Assembly (NCBI GenBank): GCA_026984215.1
Contig: JALSSO010000116.1
Location: forward strand, 1-38,122
Reading direction: 5' to 3'
Origin: Gammaproteobacteria bacterium
GTDB taxonomy: Bacteria > Pseudomonadota > Gammaproteobacteria > JAJDOJ01
Length of the DNA: 38,122 bases
Positions 1 through 8,600 of this stretch are shown here, one piece after another; the stretch's first letter is position 1, and every line of letters begins with the position of its first letter. A program made the translations under genes and the position numbers. The notes below the pieces were generated by a model. The model ran no database searches. It was not told the DNA's origin and saw only the letters and a program-made list of their open reading frames with translations.

Positions 1-324
1 TTGGGGGGGTATCTCGGGAACAAGCTGGGTGACGGGGATTCGGAGGCGATCACCACGGCCATGGGTACGGCCATCGGCCTGGCCGTGGGGCACCAGGTGG
101 GCCAGCGGCACTACGGGCATCACTACCGCAGGCGGGTGTTCCACGAACGGCGTTGCGAGACGGTGGACGAGGTCAGAAGCGAACGGCGGTTGACAGGCTA
201 TCGGGTACAATATCGGTACAAGGGCCGCCTGTTCGAGACCATCACCGACCATCGTCCGGGCAAGTGGATCCGGGTGGAGGTGGACGTCGATCCGGTGGAC
301 GATTACACCGTGGAGGATTTCTGA
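1..324 (+). CDS. Glycine-zipper surface protein, 5' partial
   Basis: The reading frame is open from the first base of the window and stops with TGA at 322-324, so the true start lies upstream. The visible 107 residues begin with a glycine/alanine-rich zipper-like segment (GTAIGLAVGHQVGQ), as in glycine-zipper 2TM envelope proteins. A charged C-terminal part follows, with the pattern 'GYRVQYRYKG...TDHRPGKWIRVEVDV' typical of small exported proteins of that family. No catalytic motif is visible. It sits 10 bases before a PepSY-like gene and a two-component system on the same strand, which suggests an envelope-related role. The family call is by pattern; the function is unknown. Confidence 0.7.
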   Translation: MGGYLGNKLGDGDSEAITTAMGTAIGLAVGHQVGQRHYGHHYRRRVFHERRCETVDEVRSERRLTGYRVQYRYKGRLFETITDHRPGKWIRVEVDVDPVDDYTVEDF

Positions 325-334
325 GACGGTTCCC

Positions 335-658
335 ATGTCGCGTGTTGCGAGTCGAGTTGCCATCATGGTAATCGCCGCGACCGGGTTTCTGGGGCCCGCG
401 GCGGCATGGGCGCGCGCGGAAGGGTTCGCGTCCTGGCTGCAACCGGTGGCCGGGCCGTCCGTCTCGCTCGATGAGGCGCTGCGCCGTGCGCGGCGCAGCG
501 GCAAGGTGCTCTCGGCGGATACGGTGGACGAGGGAGGCCGCCGCGTGCATCGCGTGCGGGTGCTCACCGAGGGCGGGCGTGTGCGCCGGTTCCGGTACGA
601 AGCCGGGATCGGGGAGCCGGCGCCGCGCCGTCCGGCCCCGTATCGCCGGAGGCGCTGA
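335..658 (+). CDS. Small exported PepSY-like protein
   Basis: This 107-residue protein starts with a signal-peptide-like segment (basic MSRVASR, hydrophobic VAIMVIAATGFLG, then AAAWARA as a likely cleavage area). The mature part has the short PepSY arrangement: a helix (SLDEALRRARRSGKVLSAD) followed by strands ending in RVRRFRYEA. PepSY-like periplasmic proteins are often encoded directly before response-regulator/kinase pairs and may modulate the kinase or a protease. The stop codon overlaps the start of the response regulator gene (TGATG), so translation is probably coupled. The ribosome-binding site before ATG 335 is weak. The PepSY assignment is from pattern, not a search. Confidence 0.7.
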   Translation: MSRVASRVAIMVIAATGFLGPAAAWARAEGFASWLQPVAGPSVSLDEALRRARRSGKVLSADTVDEGGRRVHRVRVLTEGGRVRRFRYEAGIGEPAPRRPAPYRRRR

Positions 659-1347
659 TGCGGGTGCTGGTGGTCGAGGACGAGACGCTTCTCCTCGAAC
701 AGCTCGCCCGGCATCTCAAGGATGCGGGCTTCGCGGTGGAGACGGCCGCCGATGGCGAAGAAGGGCTCTACATCGGTCGCGAGTTCCCGCTGGACGTGGC
801 CATCGTGGATCTGGGCCTGCCCCGTTTGAGCGGGATCGAGCTGATCCGAAGGCTCCGTTCCGAGGGACGCGATTTCCCCATCCTCATCCTCACCGCGCGC
901 GGTGATTGGCGTGACAAGGTCGAGGGGCTGGAGGCCGGTGCCGACGACTACGTGGTCAAGCCGTTCCACATGGAGGAGGTGCTGGCCCGGATCAACGCCT
1001 TGGTGCGCCGCGCCGCCGGCTGGAGCCGCCCCCGGCTGACGTTCGGTCCGCTGACGGTGGACACCCGCGCGCAGGAGGTGTGGGTGGAGGGGCGGCGGGT
1101 GGCGCTCACCGGGTATGAGTACCGCGTGCTGGAATACCTGGCGTTGCATGCCGGCCAGGTCGTCTCCAAGACCGAGCTCACCGAGCATCTCTACGAGCAG
1201 GACTTCGACCGCGACAGCAACGTCCTGGAGGTCTTCATCCGGCGTCTGCGCCGCAAGCTCGACCCGGACCAGCGTCTGCAACCGATCGAAACGCTGCGGG
1301 GCCGCGGCTACCGGTTTGCGCTCGCGGCCGGGCCGGCGGACTCCTGA
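658..1347 (+). CDS. OmpR/PhoP-family response regulator
   Basis: A 229-residue two-domain DNA-binding response regulator. The receiver domain (about residues 1-115) has the acidic pocket E7-D8, the phosphoacceptor Asp51 (in IVDLGLP) and the conserved lysine in DDYVVKPF. The C-terminal winged helix (about 125-225) ends in the typical ETLRGRGYRF. Of the OmpR group it most resembles PhoP, which regulates envelope and divalent-cation genes in enteric bacteria; whether those signals apply here is not shown. It overlaps the upstream PepSY gene by one base and is followed immediately by its kinase (TGAATG), so the pair is one transcription unit. Confidence 0.9.
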   Translation: MRVLVVEDETLLLEQLARHLKDAGFAVETAADGEEGLYIGREFPLDVAIVDLGLPRLSGIELIRRLRSEGRDFPILILTARGDWRDKVEGLEAGADDYVVKPFHMEEVLARINALVRRAAGWSRPRLTFGPLTVDTRAQEVWVEGRRVALTGYEYRVLEYLALHAGQVVSKTELTEHLYEQDFDRDSNVLEVFIRRLRRKLDPDQRLQPIETLRGRGYRFALAAGPADS

Positions 1348-2865
1348 ATGGGCCGTCGGCCGGGCGATGCGGCCGCCCCGGATCTCGGGCGGCATCGGGG
1401 GGCGTTCGGAGGCGGTGGCCGGAAGACGACGGAAAGCCGATGGCGGCCGTTGAGCCGAACCGGTGTGAACGGAAAGCTGGCGGCCGTATGGGGCTGGGGG
1501 CTGCACTCCCTACACGGGCGGCTCCTCCTGGCCTCCGTGCTCGTGCTCGCGGGCTTTCTGGGGGTGGCGGGGGTGGCCCTGGACCAGGCCTTCCGGCGCA
1601 GCGCCGAGGCGGGGCTGCGCGAGCGGCTCATGGGGCACGTCTATGCGCTGCTGGCGGCGGCCGACGAGGATTCCCGGGGGCGCATGGTGCTGCCCCAGAC
1701 CCTGCCCGACCCCCGTTTCTCCAAGCCCGACTCCGGTCTCTACGCACGGGTCGATGGCGAGGACGGCTACCGCTGGCGATCGCCATCGCTGGCGGGCCGC
1801 GGAGGTGATTTCCTGCGTCCACAGCCGCCCGGGGTGCGCCGCTATTTCCGGGTTCGCGAGGCGGGCGAGCCGCTCTACGTGGTGAACTACGGCGTGGCCT
1901 GGGAGGACGCCGCGGGCCAGTCGATCCGGTATACCCTGGCGGTCGCTCAGGATTTCACACCCGTGGCCGCGGAGATGGCCGCCTTCCGGGGCAACCTGTG
2001 GCGTTGGCTGGGCGGCCTGGCCTTGGCGCTGCTCGTAGTCCAGGGGCTGATCGTGCGCTGGGGTCTGGGGCCGTTGCGGCGGGTGGAGCGGGACCTGGAA
2101 CGGATCGAGGCCGGCGCGGCGGAATCCCTGGCCGGCGACTACCCGCGCGAGCTCCAGGGGCTGACCCGCAATCTCAATGCGCTGATCGCGAGCAGTCGGG
2201 CCAGCCGCGAGCGCTACCGCAACCGCCTGGGCGATCTCGCCCACAGCATGAAGACGCCGCTGGCCATCCTGCGCAACGCGGCCGAATCGGGATCCGACGA
2301 TGCGCGGCTGCGCCCGTTGGTTCTCGAGCAGGTCGCGCGGATGGACGAGATCGTACAGCATCAGTTGCGCCGCGCGGCGGCCGCGCCACAGTCCACCTTG
2401 GGGCGGGCGGTGGAGGTGAGGCCGGTGATGGAGCGGATCGCGCGCTCGCTGGCGCGGATCCACGCGGCCAGGCCGGTGGATATCGCGTTGGATGTGCCGT
2501 CTGGGGTGGGGTTTTTCGGCGACGAGGGCGATCTCATGGAGATTCTGGGCAACCTGCTCGACAACGCCTGCAAGTACGGCCGCGGGAGGGTGCGGGCCGG
2601 GGCCCGCGCGCAGGGCCTCGGCCGCCGCCCCGGACTGCTCTTGTGGGTGGAGGACGACGGGCCTGGTATCGAGCCCGGGAAGCGGCGGGAAGTGCTCCGG
2701 CGCGGCAGCCGGCTCGATCAACGCCAGCCCGGGCAGGGCATCGGGTTGTCCGTGGTACGGGAGATCGTCGAGGGCGCAGGGGGGCGCATCCACATCCTCG
2801 ACAGCCCCCTGGGTGGTGCGCGCGTGGAGGTGCGGATTCCGCCGCCGGGGCTCGCCCAGTTTTGA
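1348..2865 (+). CDS. PhoQ-like membrane sensor histidine kinase
   Basis: A 505-residue sensor kinase. It has a first membrane segment (about residues 50-75), a periplasmic sensor region, and a second membrane segment around 215-235. The H-box contains His299 in LAHSMKTPL, a form shared with PhoQ-type kinases. The N-box is GNLLDNACKYG and the G-boxes are EDDGPGIEPG and GQGIGLSVV. The first ATG directly follows the regulator's stop. The first 39 residues are low-complexity and precede the membrane helix, so GTG 1465 is a reasonable alternative start; neither has a strong ribosome-binding site. It presumably phosphorylates the regulator encoded just upstream. The signal sensed cannot be read from the sequence. 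Confidence 0.88.
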   Translation: MGRRPGDAAAPDLGRHRGAFGGGGRKTTESRWRPLSRTGVNGKLAAVWGWGLHSLHGRLLLASVLVLAGFLGVAGVALDQAFRRSAEAGLRERLMGHVYALLAAADEDSRGRMVLPQTLPDPRFSKPDSGLYARVDGEDGYRWRSPSLAGRGGDFLRPQPPGVRRYFRVREAGEPLYVVNYGVAWEDAAGQSIRYTLAVAQDFTPVAAEMAAFRGNLWRWLGGLALALLVVQGLIVRWGLGPLRRVERDLERIEAGAAESLAGDYPRELQGLTRNLNALIASSRASRERYRNRLGDLAHSMKTPLAILRNAAESGSDDARLRPLVLEQVARMDEIVQHQLRRAAAAPQSTLGRAVEVRPVMERIARSLARIHAARPVDIALDVPSGVGFFGDEGDLMEILGNLLDNACKYGRGRVRAGARAQGLGRRPGLLLWVEDDGPGIEPGKRREVLRRGSRLDQRQPGQGIGLSVVREIVEGAGGRIHILDSPLGGARVEVRIPPPGLAQF

Positions 2866-2871
2866 TATATT
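2863..2871 (+). promoter_or_regulatory. Candidate extended -10 promoter
   Basis: The bases TGATATATT contain TG-N-TATATT, an extended -10 element with five of six hexamer matches. It lies across the kinase stop codon in otherwise very GC-rich DNA. No -35 hexamer is visible 17 bases upstream, as expected if the extended -10 does the work. It would give a leader of about 130 bases to the gene at 3009 that contains the terminator at 2935-2962. Confidence 0.35.
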
Positions 2872-2934
2872 TCCAACACAGACCAGCGAAGTGCTGGAAG
2901 GCGCCCGCGCTGGACCGCCGAAGACACGCGTGAT

Positions 2935-2962
2935 GCTCGAGGCGGGCCCGCGCGAGCTTTTT
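2935..2962 (+). terminator. Rho-independent terminator
   Basis: GCTCG (2935-2939) pairs with CGAGC (2953-2957). An inner GCG/CGC extension and a short loop complete the hairpin, which is followed at once by five T residues (2958-2962). It is the only intergenic hairpin in the window with a proper T-tract. It either ends the two-component operon 70 bases after the kinase stop, or acts as a leader terminator for the gene at 3009. Confidence 0.65.
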
Positions 2963-3008
2963 CACCGGCCTGCCGGACCGTTGGCCAGATCCCAGGGGAG
3001 GAACGTTA

Positions 3009-3530
3009 ATGAAACGCATCGTGATGCTGGTGCCGGACGTGGACACCGCGCGCAAGATCACCCACGAACTGCTGAGTGAGCGGGTCCCGGAGAAGGACAT
3101 TCACGTGATCGCGCGCGAAGGGACCCCGATGGAGGATCTGCACGAGGCGGGGCTGGCCGAACGCACCGACTTGGTGCCCGCGCTCAAACGCGGCGCCGCG
3201 CTGGGCGGGGCGACGGGTCTGCTGGCCGGGCTGGCGGCGCTGGCCTTCCCCGGCGTGGCGGTGGCGGGCGGGGCGGTGCTGCTCGCCACCACCCTGGCCG
3301 GTAGTGCCATCGGCGCTTGGGCCTCCTCGCTCATCGGCGTGTCCATCCCCAGCGAGGAGCTGCGCCGCTACGAGCAGGCGGTGGAAGCGGGCCAACTCCT
3401 GATGATGATCGACATCCCCAAGCACCGCGCCGCCGAGATCATCGGGCTCATCAAGAGCCACCATCCCGAAGCCGACATCAAGGAGGTGGAATACTTCCCG
3501 CCCCCCATTCCGGAGATGCCGGACGACTGA
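3009..3530 (+). CDS. DUF1269-like glycine-rich membrane protein
   Basis: This 173-residue protein has an N-terminal alpha/beta segment (KRIVMLVPDVDTARKI) and a central hydrophobic glycine/alanine-rich stretch (about residues 60-120) with GxxxG-like zipper spacing and probably two membrane helices. A C-terminal soluble segment ends in a proline-rich tail (PPPIPEMPDD). This layout matches DUF1269/TM1624-type proteins of unknown function. The start is well supported by AGGGGAGG about seven bases before ATG 3009. It stands alone on the plus strand, preceded by a terminator-containing leader and facing the tautomerase gene. No enzymatic motif is seen. Confidence 0.75.
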   Translation: MKRIVMLVPDVDTARKITHELLSERVPEKDIHVIAREGTPMEDLHEAGLAERTDLVPALKRGAALGGATGLLAGLAALAFPGVAVAGGAVLLATTLAGSAIGAWASSLIGVSIPSEELRRYEQAVEAGQLLMMIDIPKHRAAEIIGLIKSHHPEADIKEVEYFPPPIPEMPDD

Positions 3531-3559
3531 ACGAGGTTGCTTCGTTGGGAAGGCGGGGC

Positions 3560-3580
3560 CCCGGGCGTTTCTTGCCCGGG
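3560..3580. terminator. Hairpin between convergent genes
   Basis: CCCGGGC (3560-3566) and GCCCGGG (3574-3580) form a perfect 7-bp stem with a short loop. It lies in the 80-base gap between the convergent genes ending at 3530 and 3611. There is no T-tract on either strand, so it may act bidirectionally or with Rho; termination is inferred from position. Confidence 0.45.
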
Positions 3581-3610
3581 CGCGCCCTTCGGCCGCCGCG
3601 CGATCTGGTG

Positions 3611-3955
3611 TCAGAACGTGTGTCCGTCCCAGCCCCACATCCGCCTCGGCGCATCGGAGAATTCGATGTAGATGCGGTTTCCGGGCACCCCCAGGCGCTC
3701 CTCGACGAGTGCGCAGAGCGCGGCCGAGAGCTTCGGGGTGGCCTCCTCCGGCAGGCCGATGCTCTTGAGTTCCAGGTAGGCCAGCGGCCGGTCGTCACCT
3801 GCGAACAGCATGTTTGGGTTGTGAGTGAACCGGACCATCACGTAACGTTCGGACTTGCCGAGCTCCTCTGCGGTGAGGGTCGAGGCCGACACGAGCAGGG
3901 CCCGGCGCGTGTCCGCATCCGCGGGAACATTGGTTTCGATGCTGAGCAGGGGCAT
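3611..3955 (-). CDS. MIF-like tautomerase family protein
   Basis: This 114-residue protein is the usual length of the macrophage-migration-inhibitory-factor/phenylpyruvate tautomerase family. After removal of Met it begins with Pro, the catalytic base of the family. A lysine (GKSERYVMVRF) lies near the position of MIF Lys32, and the C-terminus (NRIYIEFSD...MWGWDGHTF) matches the family's RVYINYYD...GWNNSTF region. Such proteins form homotrimers and tautomerise keto-enol acids in vitro; bacterial physiological substrates are generally unknown. It lies 11 bases downstream of the DUF4124 gene on the same strand, so the two are probably co-transcribed. Confidence 0.85.
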   Translation of the reverse strand: MPLLSIETNVPADADTRRALLVSASTLTAEELGKSERYVMVRFTHNPNMLFAGDDRPLAYLELKSIGLPEEATPKLSAALCALVEERLGVPGNRIYIEFSDAPRRMWGWDGHTF

Positions 3956-3966
3956 GGTCCACCTCC

Positions 3967-4407
3967 CTATTGATCACAGAATTTCTGGATCTGCTTTTCC
4001 AGTTTCCGGATGAGCGCCTGGCGTTCCTCCTCGGTCAGCGCCACGGATTCGTTCGCCCGGATGACCCGCACGCGGCCCCGGCTGGTCACCGTGGCTAAAT
4101 TTTTGCGCGCCTTTTCGCAGTTGGCCAGCCGTCGTTTTTCCGCCTCGGCCCTTTTGGCCGTCTCCTCCTGTTGTTTCTTCCGGTCGGCGCGCCGTCGTTC
4201 GAATTGCTCGAGTGACTTTCCCAGCGACGGGTCGCTCAGCCCGGAGTCGGCCGGCGGCGGTTTCACCGTGACGGGTTCGGCGTGTGTATCGGGCGGTGGG
4301 CTCTGAGAGAAATGCACGGTGCCCTCTGCGTCGGTCCATCGATAGACGCCCGCCTGGGAAGCGGCGGTCGCGAGCAGGAGGGGAAGTAGCACCTGGTGTG
4401 TGCGCAT
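3967..4407 (-). CDS. DUF4124 domain exported protein
   Basis: The protein is 146 residues from the ATG at 4407, preceded by GAGGG eight bases upstream. A GTG at 4422 would add five residues and has less support. A short signal peptide (LLPLLLATAASQA) precedes the DUF4124 core GVYRWTDAEGTVHFSQSPP. This is followed by a proline-rich linker and a highly charged, probably coiled-coil segment (SLEQFERRRADRKKQQEE), ending in a cysteine-containing tail. DUF4124 proteins are common periplasmic proteins in gammaproteobacteria with no established function. It is the first gene of a minus-strand pair with the tautomerase and is divergent from the RND efflux genes. Confidence 0.85.
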   Translation of the reverse strand: MRTHQVLLPLLLATAASQAGVYRWTDAEGTVHFSQSPPPDTHAEPVTVKPPPADSGLSDPSLGKSLEQFERRRADRKKQQEETAKRAEAEKRRLANCEKARKNLATVTSRGRVRVIRANESVALTEEERQALIRKLEKQIQKFCDQ

Positions 4408-4510
4408 GGGGACGGCCCTCACATACGTAGTCCATGCCCTAGACTAACCGAGAAGGCCGGTGCGCAGAAACGTCCGATGAGGGGAGAGATCCCCGGTTCT
4501 TACTGGGAAA

Positions 4511-4530
4511 ATATTAGGAAATGCTAATAT
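4511..4530. promoter_or_regulatory. Perfect inverted repeat, probable operator
   Basis: ATATTAG-N6-CTAATAT is a perfect 7-bp inverted repeat with a six-base spacer, in an AT-rich patch within GC-rich surroundings. It lies between the putative -35 and -10 of the RND promoter, where a bound repressor would block RNA polymerase. AT-rich palindromes of this kind are typical of ArsR-family operators such as BigR-type sites, and TetR/MarR regulators are also possible. No such regulator gene is in the window. Confidence 0.55.
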
Positions 4531-4543
4531 ACTTTGCTACAAT
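4514..4543 (+). promoter_or_regulatory. Candidate promoter of the RND efflux operon
   Basis: A good -10 hexamer TACAAT (4538-4543) is preceded, with an 18-base spacer, by a weak -35 TTAGGA (4514-4519). The inverted repeat at 4511-4530 covers the -35 and part of the spacer. A weak -35 fused to an operator is common in repressed efflux promoters. The start codon at 4598 would leave a leader of about 50 bases. Confidence 0.45.
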
Positions 4544-4597
4544 GCCGCCGCAGTCGCGCGTCGATGCGCGCAGAAACCACCGATGATAAGGGAAGCG

Positions 4598-5671
4598 ATG
4601 AACATGAACATCCGAATGCGGATCGTCGGCCTGCTGTGTCTGGTGTCCATGGCGGCCTGGGCGGAGCCGCCGCTGGAGACCACGCCCGCGCGGATGGAGA
4701 CCGTGGCGCGCGAACAGGTTTTCGACGGCACGGTGGAGGCCGTCAACCAGACCACCGTCTCGGCCCAGACCACGGGGCGCGTGCTGGAAGTCCTCTATGA
4801 CGTGGACGACTACGTGGAGAAGGGCGAGGTGATCGTGCGCCTGCGCGACACCGAACAGCGGGCGCAGGTGGACAAGGCCCGGGCGGCGTTGGAGGAGGCG
4901 CGGGCCCGCTTCCAGCAGGCCGGGAGCGAGTTCGCCCGGGTCCGCGAGCTCTACCAGAAGAAGCTGGTCTCCAAATCGAAGTTCGAGCAGGCCCGCGCCG
5001 AGCGCGACGCGGCCAAGGCGCGCCTGCAGGCCGCCGAGGCGGCGTTGGATTCGGCCGAGGAGCAGCTGGAGCGCACGCGCATCCGGGCCCCGTACAGCGG
5101 CATCGTCACCCAGCGTCACGTACAGGTGGGCGAGGTGGTCCAGCCGGGCACGCCGGTCATGAGCGGGGTGTCGCTGGAACGACTGCGCGTACGGGTGGCC
5201 GTGCCCCAGCGGGTGATCAACGCCATCCGTAAATACCGCAAGGCGCGGGTGCTGGTGCCCGACGAGGCGGGCAGGCCGCGTTCCATCCCGGCCGAACGGC
5301 TCACCTTCTTTCCGTACGCCCACGGCCAGACCAACACCTTCGACGTGCGCGTGGAACTGCCCGAGAACGTCAAGGGCCTGTTCCCGGGCATGTTCGTGAA
5401 GGTGGCGTTCGTCACCGGCGAGCAGAAGCGCCTGGTGATCCCCGCGCGGGCGGTGGTCTATCGCAGTGAGGTGCGGGGCGTGTACGTGGTGGACGAGCAG
5501 GGCGGGATCCATTTCCGCGCCGTGCGCCCGGGACGGATCACCCCGGACGGCAAGATCGTCATTCTGGCCGGCCTGAGGCCGGGCGAGCGGGTGGCGCTCG
5601 ATCCGATCAAGGCCGGGGCCTTGTTCAAGGCGCGCCGGCACCTCTCCAAGGGGGCCGATGATGGGCACTGA
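4598..5671 (+). CDS. RND efflux periplasmic adaptor (membrane fusion protein)
   Basis: From ATG 4598 this is a 357-residue periplasmic adaptor. I chose this start because AAGGGA (4588-4593) lies just upstream; ATG 4583 would place that site inside the gene. A signal peptide (IVGLLCLVSMAAWA) is followed by the first half of a lipoyl-like domain (TTVSAQTTGRVLEVLYDVDDYVEKGE). A long alpha-hairpin coiled coil follows, then the second lipoyl half (IRAPYSGIVTQRHVQVGEVVQPG), a beta-barrel and a membrane-proximal domain. It links the inner-membrane pump encoded next to an outer-membrane channel, which is not in this window. Its 3' end overlaps the permease gene by 14 bases. Confidence 0.92.
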   Translation: MNMNIRMRIVGLLCLVSMAAWAEPPLETTPARMETVAREQVFDGTVEAVNQTTVSAQTTGRVLEVLYDVDDYVEKGEVIVRLRDTEQRAQVDKARAALEEARARFQQAGSEFARVRELYQKKLVSKSKFEQARAERDAAKARLQAAEAALDSAEEQLERTRIRAPYSGIVTQRHVQVGEVVQPGTPVMSGVSLERLRVRVAVPQRVINAIRKYRKARVLVPDEAGRPRSIPAERLTFFPYAHGQTNTFDVRVELPENVKGLFPGMFVKVAFVTGEQKRLVIPARAVVYRSEVRGVYVVDEQGGIHFRAVRPGRITPDGKIVILAGLRPGERVALDPIKAGALFKARRHLSKGADDGH

Positions 5672-8600
5672 GGCGAGACTGGGTCTGTCCGGAAGCATCG
5701 CCCGGCGCTTTCAGGACACGGCCATCACCCCGCTGCTGGCCCTGGTGGGGTTGCTGCTGGGGGCCTTCGCGGTGCTGGTCACGCCGCGCGAGGAGGACCC
5801 GCAGATCAACGTGACCTTCGCCAATGTGTTCATCCCCTTCCCCGGCGCCACCGCCGAGGAGGTGGAGAACCTGGTGGCCACCCCCGCCGAGCAGGTGCTG
5901 GCCGAGATCGTCGGCATCGAGCACGTGTATTCCGCATCGCGCCCGGGCATGGCGGTCCTCACGGTGCAGTACGAGGTGGGCGAGGACCGCGAGGACGCCA
6001 TCGTGCGCTTGTACAACAAACTGTTCTCCAAGCGCGACTGGTTGCCGCCGAACATCGGGATCGGTGAGCCCATCGTCAAGCCCAAGGGGATCGACGACGT
6101 GCCCATCGTCACCCTCACCCTTTGGAGCCAGGATCCGGCGTGGGGCTCGCACGAGCTGCTGCGCGTGGCCCACGCGGTGGAGGCTGAGCTCAAGCGGGTG
6201 CACGGCACGCGGGATGTCTATACCATCGGCGGCCCTGACCAAGTGGTGCACGTGCTGCTCGACCCGGTCAAGCTCTCCGGCTACGGCATCTCGCTCACCG
6301 ACCTGCGCCGGGCCCTGCAGGTGAGCAACGCCTCGCGCGACGCCGGCGCTCTGGTGCGCGACGATCGCGAGATCCCGGTCCAGGCGGGCGATTTCCTGGT
6401 CTCGCCTCACGAGGTGGGCGAGCTCGTGGTGGGTGTCCACGAGGGGCGGCCGGTGTATCTGGACGACGTGGCCGAGGTGCGTCTGGGACCCGACTTCCCC
6501 GAGAGCTACGTGTGGATGGGCGTGGGGCCGGCGGGCTCCGAGGAGAAGGGGATTGCGGTGCGCGGCGTCTATCCCGCGGTCACCATCGCGGTGGCCAAGA
6601 AACCGGGCACCAATGCCGTGAAGATCGCCCGCCAGGTGATCCAGCGCATGGACCAGCTCGAGGGAATCTTCATTCCCGAGGGGGTGAACGTGACGGTCAC
6701 CCGGGACTACGGCGTCACCGCCAAGGCCAAGGCCGACAAGCTCATCCACAAGCTCATCTTCGCCACCGCTTCGGTGGTGTTGCTGGTGTGGTTGGCACTG
6801 GGCTGGCGCGAGGCGGTGATCGTGGGCATCGCGGTGATCGTGACCTTGGCCATCACCCTGTTCGCCTCCTGGGCCTGGGGGTTCACGTTGAACCGCGTGA
6901 GCCTGTTCGCGTTGATCTTCTCCATCGGCATCCTGGTCGACGACGCCATCGTCGTGGTGGAGAACATCCACCGGCACATCGAGCTCGGCGCCAAATCGCT
7001 GCGCGAGGCGATTCCGGCCGCCGTGGACGAGGTGGGCGGGCCGACCATCCTGGCCACCTTCACGGTCATCGCGGCGCTTCTGCCCATGGCCTTCGTCACC
7101 GGCCTGATGGGGCCTTACATGAGTCCGATTCCCATCAACGCGAGCACCGGAATGCTGATCTCGCTGGCGGTGGCCTTCGTGGTCACGCCGTGGTTCGCCC
7201 ACCGCCTGCTCCAGAAAGCCTTCGCCGCCCACGCGGGCCACGCCCCCGAGACGGGGGCGGAGACGCCGGGTGAGACGGTGTTGCATCGGTTCTTCGACCG
7301 GGTGCTCAAGCCCATGCTGGTGGGCCGGGGCGCGCGCGCGCGGCGCAACGGCCTGTTCCTGGCCATGGTGGTGTTGATCGGGGTGGCCGTCTCCCTGGTG
7401 GTCTTACGGGTGGTGGTGCTCAAGATGCTGCCTTTCGACAACAAGCCCGAGTTCCAGGTGGTGGTGGACATGGACGAGGGTGTGGCGCTCGAGCGGACGG
7501 TCGCCGTGCTGGAGGAGCTGGGCGCCTATCTGGAGACCATCCCCGAAGTCAGCGATTACCAGGCCTATGCGGGGACCGCCGCGCCTATCAGCTTCAACGG
7601 CCTGGTGCGCCAGTACTACCTGCGCAAGGGCGCCAACGTGGGTGACCTCCAAGTCAATCTCACCGATCCCCACCACCGCACTCGCAAGAGCCACGAGATC
7701 GCCCAGGCGGTGCGTGGTCCGCTGCAGGAGATCGGGCGCCGGCACGGGGCCAACGTGAAGATCGTGGAGATCCCGCCGGGCCCACCCGTACTCTCGCCCA
7801 TCGTGGCCGAGATCTACGGGCTGGACTACGCGGGGCAGATCCGCGTGGCCAAGGCGGTGCGCGGGATCTTCGAGTCCACGCCGGACATCGTCGACGTGGA
7901 CGACAGCGTGGAGACCCCTTCGCCCCGCCTCATCGTGCGTGTGGACCGGCAGAAGGCGGCGCTGCTCGGGGTTTCCCAGGCCGAGGTGGCCTCGGCCGTG
8001 GCCACCGTGCTGAAGGGCGAGGACGTGAGCTACCTGCACGGCAACAAGGTCAAATACCCCCTGCCGATCCGGCTGGAGTTCCCGGTGCAGGACAAGGCCG
8101 ATCTGGATCCGGTCCTGTCCCTGCGCCTGAAGTCGGCAGGCGGCGAGCTGGTGCCCCTTTCGGAGCTGGTGGAAGTGGTGGAGGAGCCACGTCCCTACAG
8201 CCGGCTGCACAAGGACCTGCTGCCGGTGGTCTATGTCACCGGCGACATGGCCGGACGCCTGGACAGCCCCCTGTACGGCATGTTCGAGATCTACGCCCGA
8301 CTGAAACGGGCCGACATCGCCGACGGCGCGCCCATCGATCAGCATTTCATCGCTCAGCCCGAGAACCCCTATCGCTACGGGCTCAAGTGGGACGGCGAGT
8401 GGCAGGTGACCTACGAGACCTTCCGGGACATGGGGATCGCCTATTCGGTGGGCCTGATTCTCATCTACCTGCTGGTGGTCGCCCAATTCCGTTCCTACCT
8501 GGTGCCGCTGGTCATCATGGCGCCGATTCCACTGACCATCATCGGCGTGATGCCGGGCCATGCCCTGCTGGGGGCGCAGTTCACGGCCACCTCCATGATC

